From Mycolicibacterium aubagnense (lineage in GTDB: Bacteria; Actinomycetota; Actinomycetes; Mycobacteriales; Mycobacteriaceae), in assembly GCF_010730955.1 (NCBI RefSeq), contig NZ_AP022577.1, positions 5,084,001-5,148,000 on the forward strand: a stretch of 64,000 nucleotides of DNA. Reading direction: 5' to 3'. The translations under genes were made by a program, and so were the position numbers. A model generated the notes under the pieces. That model saw only the letters and a list, made by a program, of their open reading frames with translations, had not been told where the DNA came from and did no database searches. Numbering within the stretch: the first letter of the stretch is position 1; each line of letters starts with the position of its first letter. Positions 54,443 through 64,000 of this stretch are shown piece by piece.

Positions 54443-57400
54443 GTGACCGAGACCGACATCCGGGCGCTGCGCACGCGAGGAGCAGATGTGGCGGAAGAGG
54501 CGCGCCTGGAACTGTTGCGGCGCAAGCTGGCCGAGCGCGGCCTGCAGTCCCAGGACCACACGCAGCCGCCCGACGGGACGCCCGTCGCGCCGGTGTTGTC
54601 CGACGGCCAGCGCCGGATGTGGTTCGTGCAGAACGCCGAACCCTCGGGTGCACTGCTCAATGTCTGTGTGTCCTTTGCCCTCACCGGCAACCTGGACCAC
54701 CAGCGCCTGCAGGATGCGGTGAATGCCGTTGCCGTCCGCCATCCGGTGCTGCGCACCACCTACCGGGCAGATGCGACCGGCGAACCCGGCCTGACGGTGC
54801 ATGACCAGTTGGCTCCCGGCTGGAGCACCCATGACCTGAGCGAGCTCTCCGAAGCATCGCGCGCCCTGCGGCTCGAGGTACTGGCGCAGCGGGAGTTCGG
54901 CACGCCCTTCCAGCTCGACACCGAATCACCCCTGCGGATCAGCCTGATTCGCACCGCGGCGGACCAGCACATCATGCTGCTCACCGCACACCACATCGCC
55001 TGGGACGACGCCTCCTGGCAGGTGTTCTTCAGCGACCTCACGCGGGCTTATGAGGGCGAGCAGTTGGCCGCGGTGATTCCGGCCCCGGTGCCGGCTGACG
55101 ACCACACCGAGGCGTTGGAGTACTGGCGCTGCGTGCTCGCCGATCCGCCTGAGCCGCTGGAGCTTCCGGGCCCGCACGGCTCGCAGGTGCCCACCGTGTA
55201 CCGCGCGCAGCGCGTCAGCCGCCGTCTCGATGCAGAGACCGTGGCCCGCGTTTCCGAGCTGGCCCGCCAGACCGGTGCCACGCCGTACACCGTGCTGCTG
55301 GCGGCCTTCGGCACCTTGCTGCACCGCTACACCCACGCCGACGACGTTCTCGTCGCGACCCCGGTCCTCAACCGCAGCGGCGGCACCGAAGACGCGTTGG
55401 GCTACTACGGCAACACCGTGGCGTTGCGGTTGCGCCCCGAATCGCGTGGGAGTTTCCGCGACTTCGTCACACAGGCCAAGGACACCACCCACGGCGCCTT
55501 CGCGCATCAGCAGATCAACCTCGACCGGGTGGTGCGCGAGCTCAACCCGGACCGCCGCCACGGCGTCGAGCGGCTGGCGCGGGTCTCGTTCGGCGCCCGC
55601 GAAGCTGACGGCCGAGGCTTCTGCCCGTCCGGCATCACCTGCCGCCGGGCTGAGTACCGCGGCCACCAGACGCAGCTGCCGCTGGGCTTCATGATCGAAT
55701 TCGACGACGACGGTGCACTGGTCGAGGCCGAGTACCTGACCGAAATCCTCGACGCCACAGTGGCGGACCAGCTGTTGCGGCACTACGTGGTACTGCTGGA
55801 ATCCGCGTTGGCCGATCCCAGCATGGCGCTGGCCGAGCTGAAACTGATGGATGACCGCGACGCAGATTGGCTGCGCCAGATGGCCACGGGCGAGCAGCTC
55901 AGCACACCGGACACGACCCTGGCCGCATTGATCGAGGCCCAGGCCGAGCGCACCCCGGACTCGGTCGCCGTGGCTTACGAGGGCCGGTACTACACCTACC
56001 GCGAACTCAACGCCGGGGCGAACCGGCTGGCGCACTGGCTGATCGGCCACGGCATCGGCACCGAGGACCGGGTCGCCGTACTGCTCGACAAGTCGCCTGA
56101 GCTCGTGATCACGGCGCTGGCCGTCGTCAAGGCCGGTGGCGTGTACCTGCCGGTCGATCCGACCTACCCGGAGGACCGGTTGGCCTTCATCCTGGGCGAC
56201 TGCGACCCGAAACTCGTGATCCGCGAACCGATCACCGACCTGGCCGGCCAGCGGGACGACAACCCCACCGACGCCGACCGCGTGCGGCCGCTCACCGCGG
56301 GCAACACCGCCTACCTGATCTACACCTCGGGTTCGACCGGTCTGCCCAAGGGTGTTCCGGTGCCGCACCGACCGGTTGCCGAATACTTCGTGTGGTTCGT
56401 CGACGAGTACCAGATCGACGCCGACGAGCGGCTGCTACAGGTGGCGTCGCCCAGCTTCGACGTGTCCATCGCCGAGGTGTTCGGAATGCTCGCCTGCGGT
56501 GCGCGCCTGGTCATTCCGCGCCCGGGCGGTCTGAACGACATCGGGTATCTGACCGAGCTGCTGCGCACCGAGGGCATCACGTCCATGCACTTCGTGCCGT
56601 CACTGCTGGGCCTGTTCCTTTCGCTGCCCGGCGTCAACGAATGGCGCAGCCTCAAGCGGGTGCCGATCGGTGGTGAAGCACTGCCGGGTGAGATCGCCGA
56701 CAAGTTCCACGCCACCTTCGACGCGCTGCTGCACAACTTCTACGGGCCGACCGAGACGGTCATCAACGCCAGCCGGTACCGCGTCGAGGGCAAGCAGGGC
56801 ACGCGCATCGTGCCGATCGGCAAGCCGAAGATCAACACGCAGATGCATCTGCTCGACAATGTGTTGCGTCCGGTTCCGGTCGGCGTCATCGGCGAGATCT
56901 ACATCGGCGGAACCCATGTCGCGCACGGCTACCACCAGCGTCCCGGCCTGACCGCCGAGCGCTTCGTCGCCGACCCGAACGCTGCGGGCGGTCGGCTCTA
57001 CCGCTCTGGTGACCTGGCCCGCCTCAACACGGAAGGCGACATCGAGTTCGTCGGCCGCGCCGACGAGCAGGTCAAGATCCGTGGTTTCCGCATCGAACTC
57101 GGCGAGATCGCCGCAGCCATCGCGGTGGACCCGAGCGTCGGCCAGGCCGTCGTCGTGGCCAGCGACCTGCCCGGGCTCGGCAAAAGCCTCGTCGGCTACC
57201 TCACCCCGGCTGAGCGCGGAGACCTGGAATCGGTTGACGTGCAGCGGATCAAGGCCCGCGTGGCGGCCGCGCTGCCCGAGTACATGGTGCCGGCCGGCTA
57301 CGTCGTACTCGACGAAATCCCGATCACCGCACACGGCAAGATCGACCGCCGCGCGCTACCCGATCCGGACATCCAGTCCCGCAACGCATTCCGGGAGCCG

Positions 57401-59554
57401 ACCAGCGACACCGAGCGCAAGGTCGCCGGACTGTTCGCCGACCTGCTCGGCATCGATCAGGTCGGGGCCGACGACTCGTTCTTCCAACTCGGTGGGCACT
57501 CCCTGTTGGCCACCAAGCTGGTTGCCGCGATCCGGGCGCGCTGCGATGCCGAGATCGGTGTTCGTGAGGTGTTCGAGCTGGGCACCGTCGCGGAGATCGC
57601 CGCGCGCGTCGACACCGGCGCACCGCGCAACCGGCCGCCGCTGCTCGCCCTCGACCACACCGGTCCGCGCCAGATGTCGGCATCGCAACTGCGCCAATGG
57701 TTCCAGTACCGGATCGACGGCCCGGGGCCGGTCAACAACATCCCGTTCGCGGCCCGGATCACGGGCCCGTGCGACGTCGACGCCTTCGTCGCGGCACTCG
57801 GCGATCTGGTCGAGCGGCACGAGGTGCTGCGCACCACCTACACCGAAATCGACGGTGTGCCCTACCAGGTGGTGGGCGATCCGGCTCCGTTGCCGGTCCG
57901 CCGCGCCCGCGGCGCCGACGAAGAATGGCTGCAGGCCGAACTCGACAGGGAACGGCGCTACGTGTTCGATCTGGAAGCGCAGTGGCCGATCCGGGCCGCG
58001 GTGCTGTCCCTCCCCGGGCAGCATGTGCTGTCGATCATGGTGCACCACATCGCCGCCGACCACTGGTCCGCCGGCGTGCTGTTCACCGACCTCGTCACCG
58101 CGTACCGGGCGCGCCTCCAACAGCGTGCGCCCGAGTTCGCGCCGCTGCCGATCCAGTACTCGGACTACGCGGCCTGGCAGGCCACTCTGCTGTCCGACGG
58201 GTCGGGAATGCTTGCCGCACAACGCGACTACTGGCGTGGCCAGTTGTCTGAGCCGCCCGCCGATCCGGGGCTGCGGCCCGACTTCACCCGGCCGCCGGTG
58301 CTCTCCGGTGCGGGCGCGTCGGTGCCGTTCGGCATCGACTCCGACGTGCGCGCCAAACTGACCGCGCTGACCAGCGAACTCGGCATCACCGACTTCATGC
58401 TGCTGCAGTCCGCGGTCGCGGTCGCGCTCGCGAAATCGGGGGAGGGGCTCGACATTCCGCTCGGCACTCCGGTGGCCGGCCGCACCGAGGCCGAACTCGA
58501 CGCTCTGGTGGGCTTTTTCATCAACATTCTGGTGCTGCGCAACGACCTGACCGGGGATCCCACCCTGCGCGAGATTCTGGTCCGCGCGCGGGACACCGCC
58601 CTGGCGGCCTACGCACACCAGGACCTGCCGTTCGACCATGTTGTCGACGCGGTCAGCCCGGCCCGGTCGTTGTCGCGCAACCCGCTGTTCGGTGTCGTGG
58701 TGCACGTGCGCGAGGACCTGCCGACGGACCACGTCATCGATTCGCGTCCGGAGGGCGACACCACATTCACCGCGTTGGAGCCGACGTTCGATGTGGCGCA
58801 CGCCGACCTGTCGGTGAATTTCTTTGCCACCCAGGACAGTTACCGCGGACACCTGATCTACCGCACCGACCTGTACACGCCGGAGACCGCCCGGCGTCTC
58901 GCGGACCGCCTGGTCCGGGTGATTACCGGAATCGCCGAGAACGCCGATCAGCGGCTGCGGGAGCTGCGGGTCGACGAGGCCTTCGAAGGGCCGGCGGGCA
59001 CCGACGGGGTGCTGGTGCTCGACGAGTGGCGCCAGCCCGTGGGCATCGGCGTCGTCGGCGACATCTACCAGGCGTCGGCGCCCACCGGCGAACGCGGCAG
59101 GTGGTTGGCCACCGGACAGCTCGAGCGCATCGAGGCCGTCCAGCTGCGCGCGGAACGGACGAGGACCACCGTCACCGAGTTGTCGGAGCCCGCCCGGACC
59201 GACACCGAACGGGCATTGATCGCGCTGCTGGCCGAGGTCCTCGACGCCGACGCCGAGATCGGCAGAGGCGACGACTACTTCAGCCTGGGCGGCGACAGCA
59301 TCAAGGCAGTACAGCTCGCGGCCCGCGGCCGTGACGCCGGTATGAAGCTGACCGCTCGCATGGTGTTCGAATATCCGGCGGTCCACGAACTGGCTGCCGC
59401 GATCGACGCTCGGTCGTCGGCCGAAATCCACGGGGCGCAGGGTGAGGACCGCGAGCATGCGCCGATGACGGTGTCGGGCCTGTCCGCCGAAGAACTGGCC
59501 GAGCTGACCGCATCGTTCGCGACGTCGTGGACCGCATCGCAGGAGCCGCAGTGA
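54443..59554 (+). CDS. mbtE: mycobactin NRPS MbtE (C-A-PCP-C-PCP)
   Basis: The 1703-residue protein has a condensation domain (HHIAWDDAS), an adenylation domain ([16 protein letters not shown]) expected to activate lysine, a PCP (Ser1020 in LGGHSLLA), a second condensation domain (HHIAADHWS) and a second PCP (Ser1619 in LGGDSIKA). There is no second A domain, so that PCP must be loaded in trans or be a relay. The GTG start lies 1 base after the mbtD stop with GGTGGAGAG upstream. Confidence 0.94.
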   Translation: MTETDIRALRTRGADVAEEARLELLRRKLAERGLQSQDHTQPPDGTPVAPVLSDGQRRMWFVQNAEPSGALLNVCVSFALTGNLDHQRLQDAVNAVAVRHPVLRTTYRADATGEPGLTVHDQLAPGWSTHDLSELSEASRALRLEVLAQREFGTPFQLDTESPLRISLIRTAADQHIMLLTAHHIAWDDASWQVFFSDLTRAYEGEQLAAVIPAPVPADDHTEALEYWRCVLADPPEPLELPGPHGSQVPTVYRAQRVSRRLDAETVARVSELARQTGATPYTVLLAAFGTLLHRYTHADDVLVATPVLNRSGGTEDALGYYGNTVALRLRPESRGSFRDFVTQAKDTTHGAFAHQQINLDRVVRELNPDRRHGVERLARVSFGAREADGRGFCPSGITCRRAEYRGHQTQLPLGFMIEFDDDGALVEAEYLTEILDATVADQLLRHYVVLLESALADPSMALAELKLMDDRDADWLRQMATGEQLSTPDTTLAALIEAQAERTPDSVAVAYEGRYYTYRELNAGANRLAHWLIGHGIGTEDRVAVLLDKSPELVITALAVVKAGGVYLPVDPTYPEDRLAFILGDCDPKLVIREPITDLAGQRDDNPTDADRVRPLTAGNTAYLIYTSGSTGLPKGVPVPHRPVAEYFVWFVDEYQIDADERLLQVASPSFDVSIAEVFGMLACGARLVIPRPGGLNDIGYLTELLRTEGITSMHFVPSLLGLFLSLPGVNEWRSLKRVPIGGEALPGEIADKFHATFDALLHNFYGPTETVINASRYRVEGKQGTRIVPIGKPKINTQMHLLDNVLRPVPVGVIGEIYIGGTHVAHGYHQRPGLTAERFVADPNAAGGRLYRSGDLARLNTEGDIEFVGRADEQVKIRGFRIELGEIAAAIAVDPSVGQAVVVASDLPGLGKSLVGYLTPAERGDLESVDVQRIKARVAAALPEYMVPAGYVVLDEIPITAHGKIDRRALPDPDIQSRNAFREPTSDTERKVAGLFADLLGIDQVGADDSFFQLGGHSLLATKLVAAIRARCDAEIGVREVFELGTVAEIAARVDTGAPRNRPPLLALDHTGPRQMSASQLRQWFQYRIDGPGPVNNIPFAARITGPCDVDAFVAALGDLVERHEVLRTTYTEIDGVPYQVVGDPAPLPVRRARGADEEWLQAELDRERRYVFDLEAQWPIRAAVLSLPGQHVLSIMVHHIAADHWSAGVLFTDLVTAYRARLQQRAPEFAPLPIQYSDYAAWQATLLSDGSGMLAAQRDYWRGQLSEPPADPGLRPDFTRPPVLSGAGASVPFGIDSDVRAKLTALTSELGITDFMLLQSAVAVALAKSGEGLDIPLGTPVAGRTEAELDALVGFFINILVLRNDLTGDPTLREILVRARDTALAAYAHQDLPFDHVVDAVSPARSLSRNPLFGVVVHVREDLPTDHVIDSRPEGDTTFTALEPTFDVAHADLSVNFFATQDSYRGHLIYRTDLYTPETARRLADRLVRVITGIAENADQRLRELRVDEAFEGPAGTDGVLVLDEWRQPVGIGVVGDIYQASAPTGERGRWLATGQLERIEAVQLRAERTRTTVTELSEPARTDTERALIALLAEVLDADAEIGRGDDYFSLGGDSIKAVQLAARGRDAGMKLTARMVFEYPAVHELAAAIDARSSAEIHGAQGEDREHAPMTVSGLSAEELAELTASFATSWTASQEPQ

Positions 59555-62500
59555 CGACACTGCAACCGGCGCCGGTCATCGAAGACGTCCTGGCCCTCAG
59601 CCCGCTGCAGCAGGGGCTGTACTCGATGGCCCAGCTCGATCAGGCGGACGACCCGTACCTGATCGCGATGTCGGCCGATATCGAGGGCGACGTCGATGCG
59701 TCGCTCCTGCGGGAGTGCGCGGCGGCGCTGTTGGGGCGCCACCCGAATCTGCGGGCCAGCTTCGTGCAGGCCGGAACGCGCACGGTACAGGTGATTCCGA
59801 ATGCCGTCGACCTGCCGTGGGGGCAGCTGACGGCCGAGTCGGCCGCGCACGCCGACGACCTGGAAGCACGCGAACGGCGCCGGCCGTTCGCCCTGGAGCG
59901 TGGCCCGGCCATCCGCTTCCTGCTCATCGAAATGCCGCACCAGCGCTGGCGTTTCGCGGTCGTCGCACATCACATCGTGATCGACGGGTGGTCACTGCCG
60001 TTGCTCGTCGGCGAACTGCTCGCCCTGTACGCCGCCGGCGGTGACATCGCGGTGCTGCCCGCCGCGCCGCGCCCGTACCGCGACTACATCGGCTGGCTCG
60101 CGGCCCGCGACCCCGAGGTCAGTCGCCGGCTGTGGCGGCGACACCTGACGGGGCTCGACGGCCCGACCATGCTGGCACCGGCCCTCGGGTCCGGTGAACT
60201 CGGCGACGATCTGCCCCACACCACCGAGGTCACGGCGCCCCGAGACGAGACGCATCATCTGGTCGAGGCGGCGCGGGCCCGCGGGGTCACGGTCAACACC
60301 CTCACCCAGATGGCCTGGGCGGCAATACTTTCAGTGCTCACCGACCGGCGTGACGTCGTTTTCGGAGTCACGGTCTCGGGCCGGCCGGGCGAATTGGCCG
60401 GCGTCGAGTCGATGGTCGGATTGTTCATCAACACCGTGCCGCTGCGGATCCGGTTGGACCCGCTGCGGCGGGTCGGCGAGCAGTGCCTGGCGGTGCAGCG
60501 GGACGCCGCCGAATTGCGGGAGCACAGCTACCTGTCGCACACCGAACTCCGGTCCCTCGGCGGTGTCGGCGAACTGTTCGACAGCCTCCTCGTGTACGAG
60601 AACTTCCCGCCGGGCGGCCTGGTCGGCAGCGACGAACTCGATATCCGCGGGGCCACGTTCCGTCCCCGAGCACTACAGAGCCTGGCGCATTTCCCCATCA
60701 CCGTCGCGGCGCACCTGACCGACGGCGCGCTGACCATTCTGGTCGAGACGAAAGACGGTGCCACCGGGCTGCTCTCACCAGACAGTCTCGGATGGCAGGT
60801 GCTCGAGGTGATGCAACGCCTCGTCGACTGCTGGGACCGGCCGTTGCGCGACGTCGGAATCCAGTTGGCGGCACCTGAGTTGGCGGGCTCGCCCGCGGCC
60901 GTGGAAACCGGTGGTATCCATGAGAAGTTCACCGCCACCGCGCGCCGCAAACCGGGCTCGGTGGCGCTGACGTATGACGGCGGCGCGCTGACCTTCCGCG
61001 GTCTCGACGAGGCGTCCGACCACGTTGCCGCGGAACTGAGGCGCCGCGGGGTCGAGACCGAGACGCCGGTGCCGGTGCTGCTTCGCCGGGGCCCCGACTA
61101 TGTCGTCGCGATGCTTGGCGTGCTCAAGGCCGGTGGCATGATCGTGCCGCTGGATCCGTCGATGCCCGCCGACCGGATCGAGGAGATCCTGGGCCAGACC
61201 AATGCATCGATCGTTGTGGACGACGCCCTCGTGACCGCCGCGAGCAACACCGCGGTCGGCGGATTCATGCCGGAGCCAACACATCCCGGCCAGGGCGCCT
61301 ACATCGTGTTCACGTCGGGTACCACCGGCAAGCCCAAGGGCGTGATCGGCACGCATGCCGCGGTGCTGTCGTACGCCGCCGACCACGCTGCTCGGGTGCT
61401 GCACCCGGCGGTGGCGAAAGCCGGTCGGCCACTTCGGGTTGCGCACGCCTGGTCGTTCACCTTCGACGCGGCGTGGCAGCCGCTGGTGGCGCTGCTGGAC
61501 GGCCACGGGCTGCACATCGTCAGCGACGAGGTGCAGCGTGATGCCGAGGCCCTGGTGGCGACCATCGGCCAGTACGGCGTCGACCTGATCGACACCACTC
61601 CGTCGATGTTCACGCAGTTGCAAGCCGAAGGGCTGCTGACCACGGTGCCGCTGACCGCGCTGGCGCTGGGCGGCGAAGCTGTCGACCCGAACGCGTGGGC
61701 GGCCATCCGCGACGAATGCGATCGCACCGGCATGTCGGCCTACAACTGTTACGGCCCAACGGAAACCACGGTGGAAGCGGTCGTAGCAGCGCTCACCGAA
61801 CACCGCATGCCATCCATCGGGCACCCGACCACCGCGACTCGTGCTTATGTCCTGGATGCGTGGCTGCGGCCGGTGCCCGACGGCGTCACCGGCGAGTTGT
61901 ACCTGTCCGGTGGCCAGCTCACCCGGGGCTATCTGGGCCGTGCCGGTGAGACCGCCGCACGGTTTGTCGCCGACCCGTACGCGCCCGGCGCGCGGATGTA
62001 CCGCACCGGCGACGTGGTGCGCCGCGATCCCGCCACCGGTGGTCTGCAGTTCCAAGGGCGCTCCGACGATCAGGTGAAGATCCGCGGTTTCCGGGTGGAA
62101 CCCGGTGAGGTCGCCGCGGTGTTGCACGCTCATCCCGGGGTGCGGCATGCACATGTCACCGTCCGGCGGCATGGCAGCGGGCCGCGACTGGTCGCGTATG
62201 TCGCCGGGGTGGCATCTGCGACCGAGTTGCGGCGGATGCTGGCCTCGCGGCTGCCGAGATATCTGGTGCCGCACCACATCATCGCCGTCGACGAGATTCC
62301 GCTGACCGGCAACGGCAAGGTGGACGACGCGGCGTTGGCGGCCATCGACGCCGAATCCGGCACCGGACAGGCGGCGGGTCCGGCCACCGCCACCGAACGG
62401 GCGGTGGCGCAGTTGTTCGCCGATGTCCTCGAAGTGGCCGATCCGTCGGCACTCGACGTCGCCGCTGACTTCCTGGACCTAGGGCTGGACAGCATCGTCG

Positions 62501-63924
62501 CGCTGTCGGTGGTGCAGGCCGCCCGCCGTCGCGGACTCGCCGTGCGCGCCCGGATGATGCTGGACTGCGCCAGCATTCGCGAGCTGGCCGACGAGCTCGA
62601 TGCCGAGAACGAATCGGCCGCGGCGGCGGCCGAGGAATCCGGCCCGGTGCCGGTGCTGCCCAATGTGCATTGGCTGTACCAATTCGGCGATGCCCGGCGA
62701 CTGGCCCAGACCCAGGCTCTACGTGTGCCGGAAGCCATGACCGCCGCGCACCTGACCACGTTGTTGCACAACATCATCGCCGCGCACCCGGCCCTGCGCT
62801 GCCGCCTGGACCGGGCCACCATGACCCTGGTCGACCATCCGGTGGGGAACATCCTCACCGAGGTCACCGTGGCAGGGGACGTCGTTGCCGCGGTGGCCGA
62901 GCAGACCGATCTCGCGGTCGAGCGGCTCGACCCGGAGCAGGGACGCCTCCTGCAGGCGGTGCTGCTGCACCCGCAAGACAGTGCCGGGGAGTCCGGGGGC
63001 AAGGTGCTGGTGCTCAGTGCCCATGTGCTCGCCGTCGACCCGGCATCCTGGCGAATCATGCTCGGTGAGTTGGAAAACGGTTGGCACGCACTGACCGCCG
63101 GCGCCGAGCCGGCCGTGATCCGCGAACACACGAGCTATCGGACGTGGTCCCGGTTGGTTGCCGAGCGCGCGCAGCACCTCGACACCGTGGACTTCTGGGA
63201 GGCGCAGGTCGCCGGCCCCGACCCGCAGCTCGGCAATCGTCGGGTGAACGCCGAGATCGATTGTGCCGCAGACGTGGTGGTGTCCATGGGGTTGATCGAC
63301 CCGGAACTGACCGGGCGGGTGCTCTCGGCCGGCCGGCGGATCACCGATGTGCTGGCTGCCGCGACTGCCCGCACCGTCACTCGTTGGCGGCGGCGCCGTG
63401 GACAGGACACCCCGGCTCCGCTGCTGGCACTGGAGACCTACGGTCGCGCCGACACCGTGCTGTCGGATCAGGCTGATACCGGAGAAACCGTCGGTCTGTT
63501 CAGTGCCATTTACCCGCTGCGGCTCAGTTCCGAAGGGCCCCAACAGGTCAGCGCCGAGATCGCCGCGGTGCCTGGCCACGGCATCGACTTCGGGCTGCTG
63601 CGTTATCTGCGCACGGACACCGCGGCGCGGCTGGCCGCGTACCCGGAACCCCAGGTATTGCTGAACTACCTGGGCCGGGTGCACCTCGGCGCGAGCGGTG
63701 ATGCGCTGCAACTCGACGGGGCGCTACTGGCCGGCGCGTCACCGGTGCCCGAACCGAACTACGCGGTGCATCACGAGCTGACCTTGCTGGCCGGAATCAT
63801 CGACCATGGCGGCACCGCGGCGCTCGGTGTCCAATGGCGCACGGTGCCAGACATTCTCAGTGCAGACGATATTGCCGAATTGCAACAGCTGTGGGAATCG
63901 CAGCTCAGGGAAGTGGTGAAATGA
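59551..63924 (+). CDS. mbtF: mycobactin NRPS MbtF (C-A-PCP-terminal E/C-like domain)
   Basis: The 1457-residue protein has an N-terminal condensation domain (HHIVIDGWS), an adenylation domain ([16 protein letters not shown]) for the second lysine, and a PCP (Ser981 in LGLDSIVA). The final domain resembles epimerisation/condensation domains, with [12 protein letters not shown] in place of HHxxVDGVSWRI. The terminal domain is thought to take part in closing the azepinone ring and release. The GTG overlaps the mbtE stop (GTGA). Confidence 0.94.
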   Translation: MTTLQPAPVIEDVLALSPLQQGLYSMAQLDQADDPYLIAMSADIEGDVDASLLRECAAALLGRHPNLRASFVQAGTRTVQVIPNAVDLPWGQLTAESAAHADDLEARERRRPFALERGPAIRFLLIEMPHQRWRFAVVAHHIVIDGWSLPLLVGELLALYAAGGDIAVLPAAPRPYRDYIGWLAARDPEVSRRLWRRHLTGLDGPTMLAPALGSGELGDDLPHTTEVTAPRDETHHLVEAARARGVTVNTLTQMAWAAILSVLTDRRDVVFGVTVSGRPGELAGVESMVGLFINTVPLRIRLDPLRRVGEQCLAVQRDAAELREHSYLSHTELRSLGGVGELFDSLLVYENFPPGGLVGSDELDIRGATFRPRALQSLAHFPITVAAHLTDGALTILVETKDGATGLLSPDSLGWQVLEVMQRLVDCWDRPLRDVGIQLAAPELAGSPAAVETGGIHEKFTATARRKPGSVALTYDGGALTFRGLDEASDHVAAELRRRGVETETPVPVLLRRGPDYVVAMLGVLKAGGMIVPLDPSMPADRIEEILGQTNASIVVDDALVTAASNTAVGGFMPEPTHPGQGAYIVFTSGTTGKPKGVIGTHAAVLSYAADHAARVLHPAVAKAGRPLRVAHAWSFTFDAAWQPLVALLDGHGLHIVSDEVQRDAEALVATIGQYGVDLIDTTPSMFTQLQAEGLLTTVPLTALALGGEAVDPNAWAAIRDECDRTGMSAYNCYGPTETTVEAVVAALTEHRMPSIGHPTTATRAYVLDAWLRPVPDGVTGELYLSGGQLTRGYLGRAGETAARFVADPYAPGARMYRTGDVVRRDPATGGLQFQGRSDDQVKIRGFRVEPGEVAAVLHAHPGVRHAHVTVRRHGSGPRLVAYVAGVASATELRRMLASRLPRYLVPHHIIAVDEIPLTGNGKVDDAALAAIDAESGTGQAAGPATATERAVAQLFADVLEVADPSALDVAADFLDLGLDSIVALSVVQAARRRGLAVRARMMLDCASIRELADELDAENESAAAAAEESGPVPVLPNVHWLYQFGDARRLAQTQALRVPEAMTAAHLTTLLHNIIAAHPALRCRLDRATMTLVDHPVGNILTEVTVAGDVVAAVAEQTDLAVERLDPEQGRLLQAVLLHPQDSAGESGGKVLVLSAHVLAVDPASWRIMLGELENGWHALTAGAEPAVIREHTSYRTWSRLVAERAQHLDTVDFWEAQVAGPDPQLGNRRVNAEIDCAADVVVSMGLIDPELTGRVLSAGRRITDVLAAATARTVTRWRRRRGQDTPAPLLALETYGRADTVLSDQADTGETVGLFSAIYPLRLSSEGPQQVSAEIAAVPGHGIDFGLLRYLRTDTAARLAAYPEPQVLLNYLGRVHLGASGDALQLDGALLAGASPVPEPNYAVHHELTLLAGIIDHGGTAALGVQWRTVPDILSADDIAELQQLWESQLREVVK

Positions 63925-63959
63925 CGACCAGCGAGGAGCCGGAGGCGGATCGCGCATGA
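63921..63959 (+). CDS. 12-residue coupling mini-ORF between mbtF and mbtG
   Basis: [12 protein letters not shown] starts in an ATGA overlap with the mbtF stop and ends in an ATGA overlap with the mbtG start. It contains GAGGAG and GGAGG-like sequences that serve as the mbtG ribosome-binding site. It may carry ribosomes from mbtF to mbtG or simply be a chance frame. Confidence 0.4.
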   Translation: MTTSEEPEADRA

Positions 63960-64000
63960 CTGAGACGCGAAACACATTGGCCGTCATCGGCGCCGGTGCC
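63956..64000 (+). CDS. mbtG: lysine N6-monooxygenase MbtG (5' end only)
   Basis: The first 15 codons read [15 protein letters not shown], the FAD-binding N-terminus expected of MbtG, the flavoprotein that hydroxylates lysine side chains for mycobactin hydroxamates. The gene continues beyond the window. Assignment rests on this motif and on its position after mbtF. Confidence 0.8.
   Translation, partial: MTETRNTLAVIGAGA

Noticed and set aside
57356..59560. 734-codon open frame on the minus strand opposite mbtE
   Set aside because: It is a shadow of GC-rich codon bias. The plus strand encodes continuous NRPS domains; the minus frame has no recognisable domain and composition typical of antisense reads.

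Overview
The window is chromosomal DNA of a high-GC actinobacterium, almost certainly a non-tuberculous Mycobacterium (Mycolicibacterium type). The evidence is the mycobactin genes, tandem IdeR-type iron boxes, many leaderless start codons placed 6-8 bases after a TANNNT -10 box, and a gene order that largely follows M. tuberculosis Rv2426c to Rv2378c as I remember it. No tRNA, rRNA, CRISPR array, phage or insertion sequence was seen.

Bases 1-19.2 kb are mostly housekeeping. They hold a MoxR/VWA pair, nadD-rsfS-gpgP-octT-degV (NAD synthesis, ribosome silencing, methylglucose lipopolysaccharide synthesis), a small hypothetical gene, a dehydrogenase, comEA-comEC, a glutamine synthetase-like gene, holA, rpsT, a circularly permuted ATP-grasp/alpha-E/transglutaminase operon, a CBS-domain protein, an acetyltransferase between inverted repeats, a PemK/MazF-like protein, and lepA, which seems to use a non-canonical start codon.

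Bases 19.2-38.5 kb form a sulfur island. It contains an MddA-like methanethiol methyltransferase and a family 2A encapsulin shell gene overlapping its cysteine desulfurase cargo gene. It also holds a cysteine-free TQXA-domain protein, the sulfate transporter subI-cysT-cysW-cysA, cysK-cysE, and the sulfite/APS reduction operon sirA-cysH-che1. Trehalase, two tiny membrane proteins and kup are interleaved. Three transcription units start with short open reading frames ending in consecutive cysteine codons: 7 Cys before the TQXA gene, Cys-Cys-Arg-stop before subI, and Cys-Ser-Cys-Cys-Cys before sirA. These fit cysteine-sensing leader peptides. The shell, the TQXA protein and the sulfate importer are almost free of cysteine, and several are nearly free of methionine, as expected of proteins made during sulfur starvation.

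Bases 38.6-64 kb hold hemW and then the mycobactin cluster: mbtI, then (after a secreted protein, an acyltransferase and a membrane protein) mbtA, divergent from mbtB-mbtT-mbtC-mbtD-mbtE-mbtF-mbtG. The thioesterase is a separate gene with a Cys nucleophile. Iron boxes lie before mbtI and between mbtA and mbtB. mbtG runs off the right edge.

The most interesting biology is the sulfur island: a cysteine desulfurase nanocompartment plus sulfate uptake and reduction under what looks like common polycysteine-leader control, with a TQXA protein whose thioester-forming Cys appears replaced by Ser.
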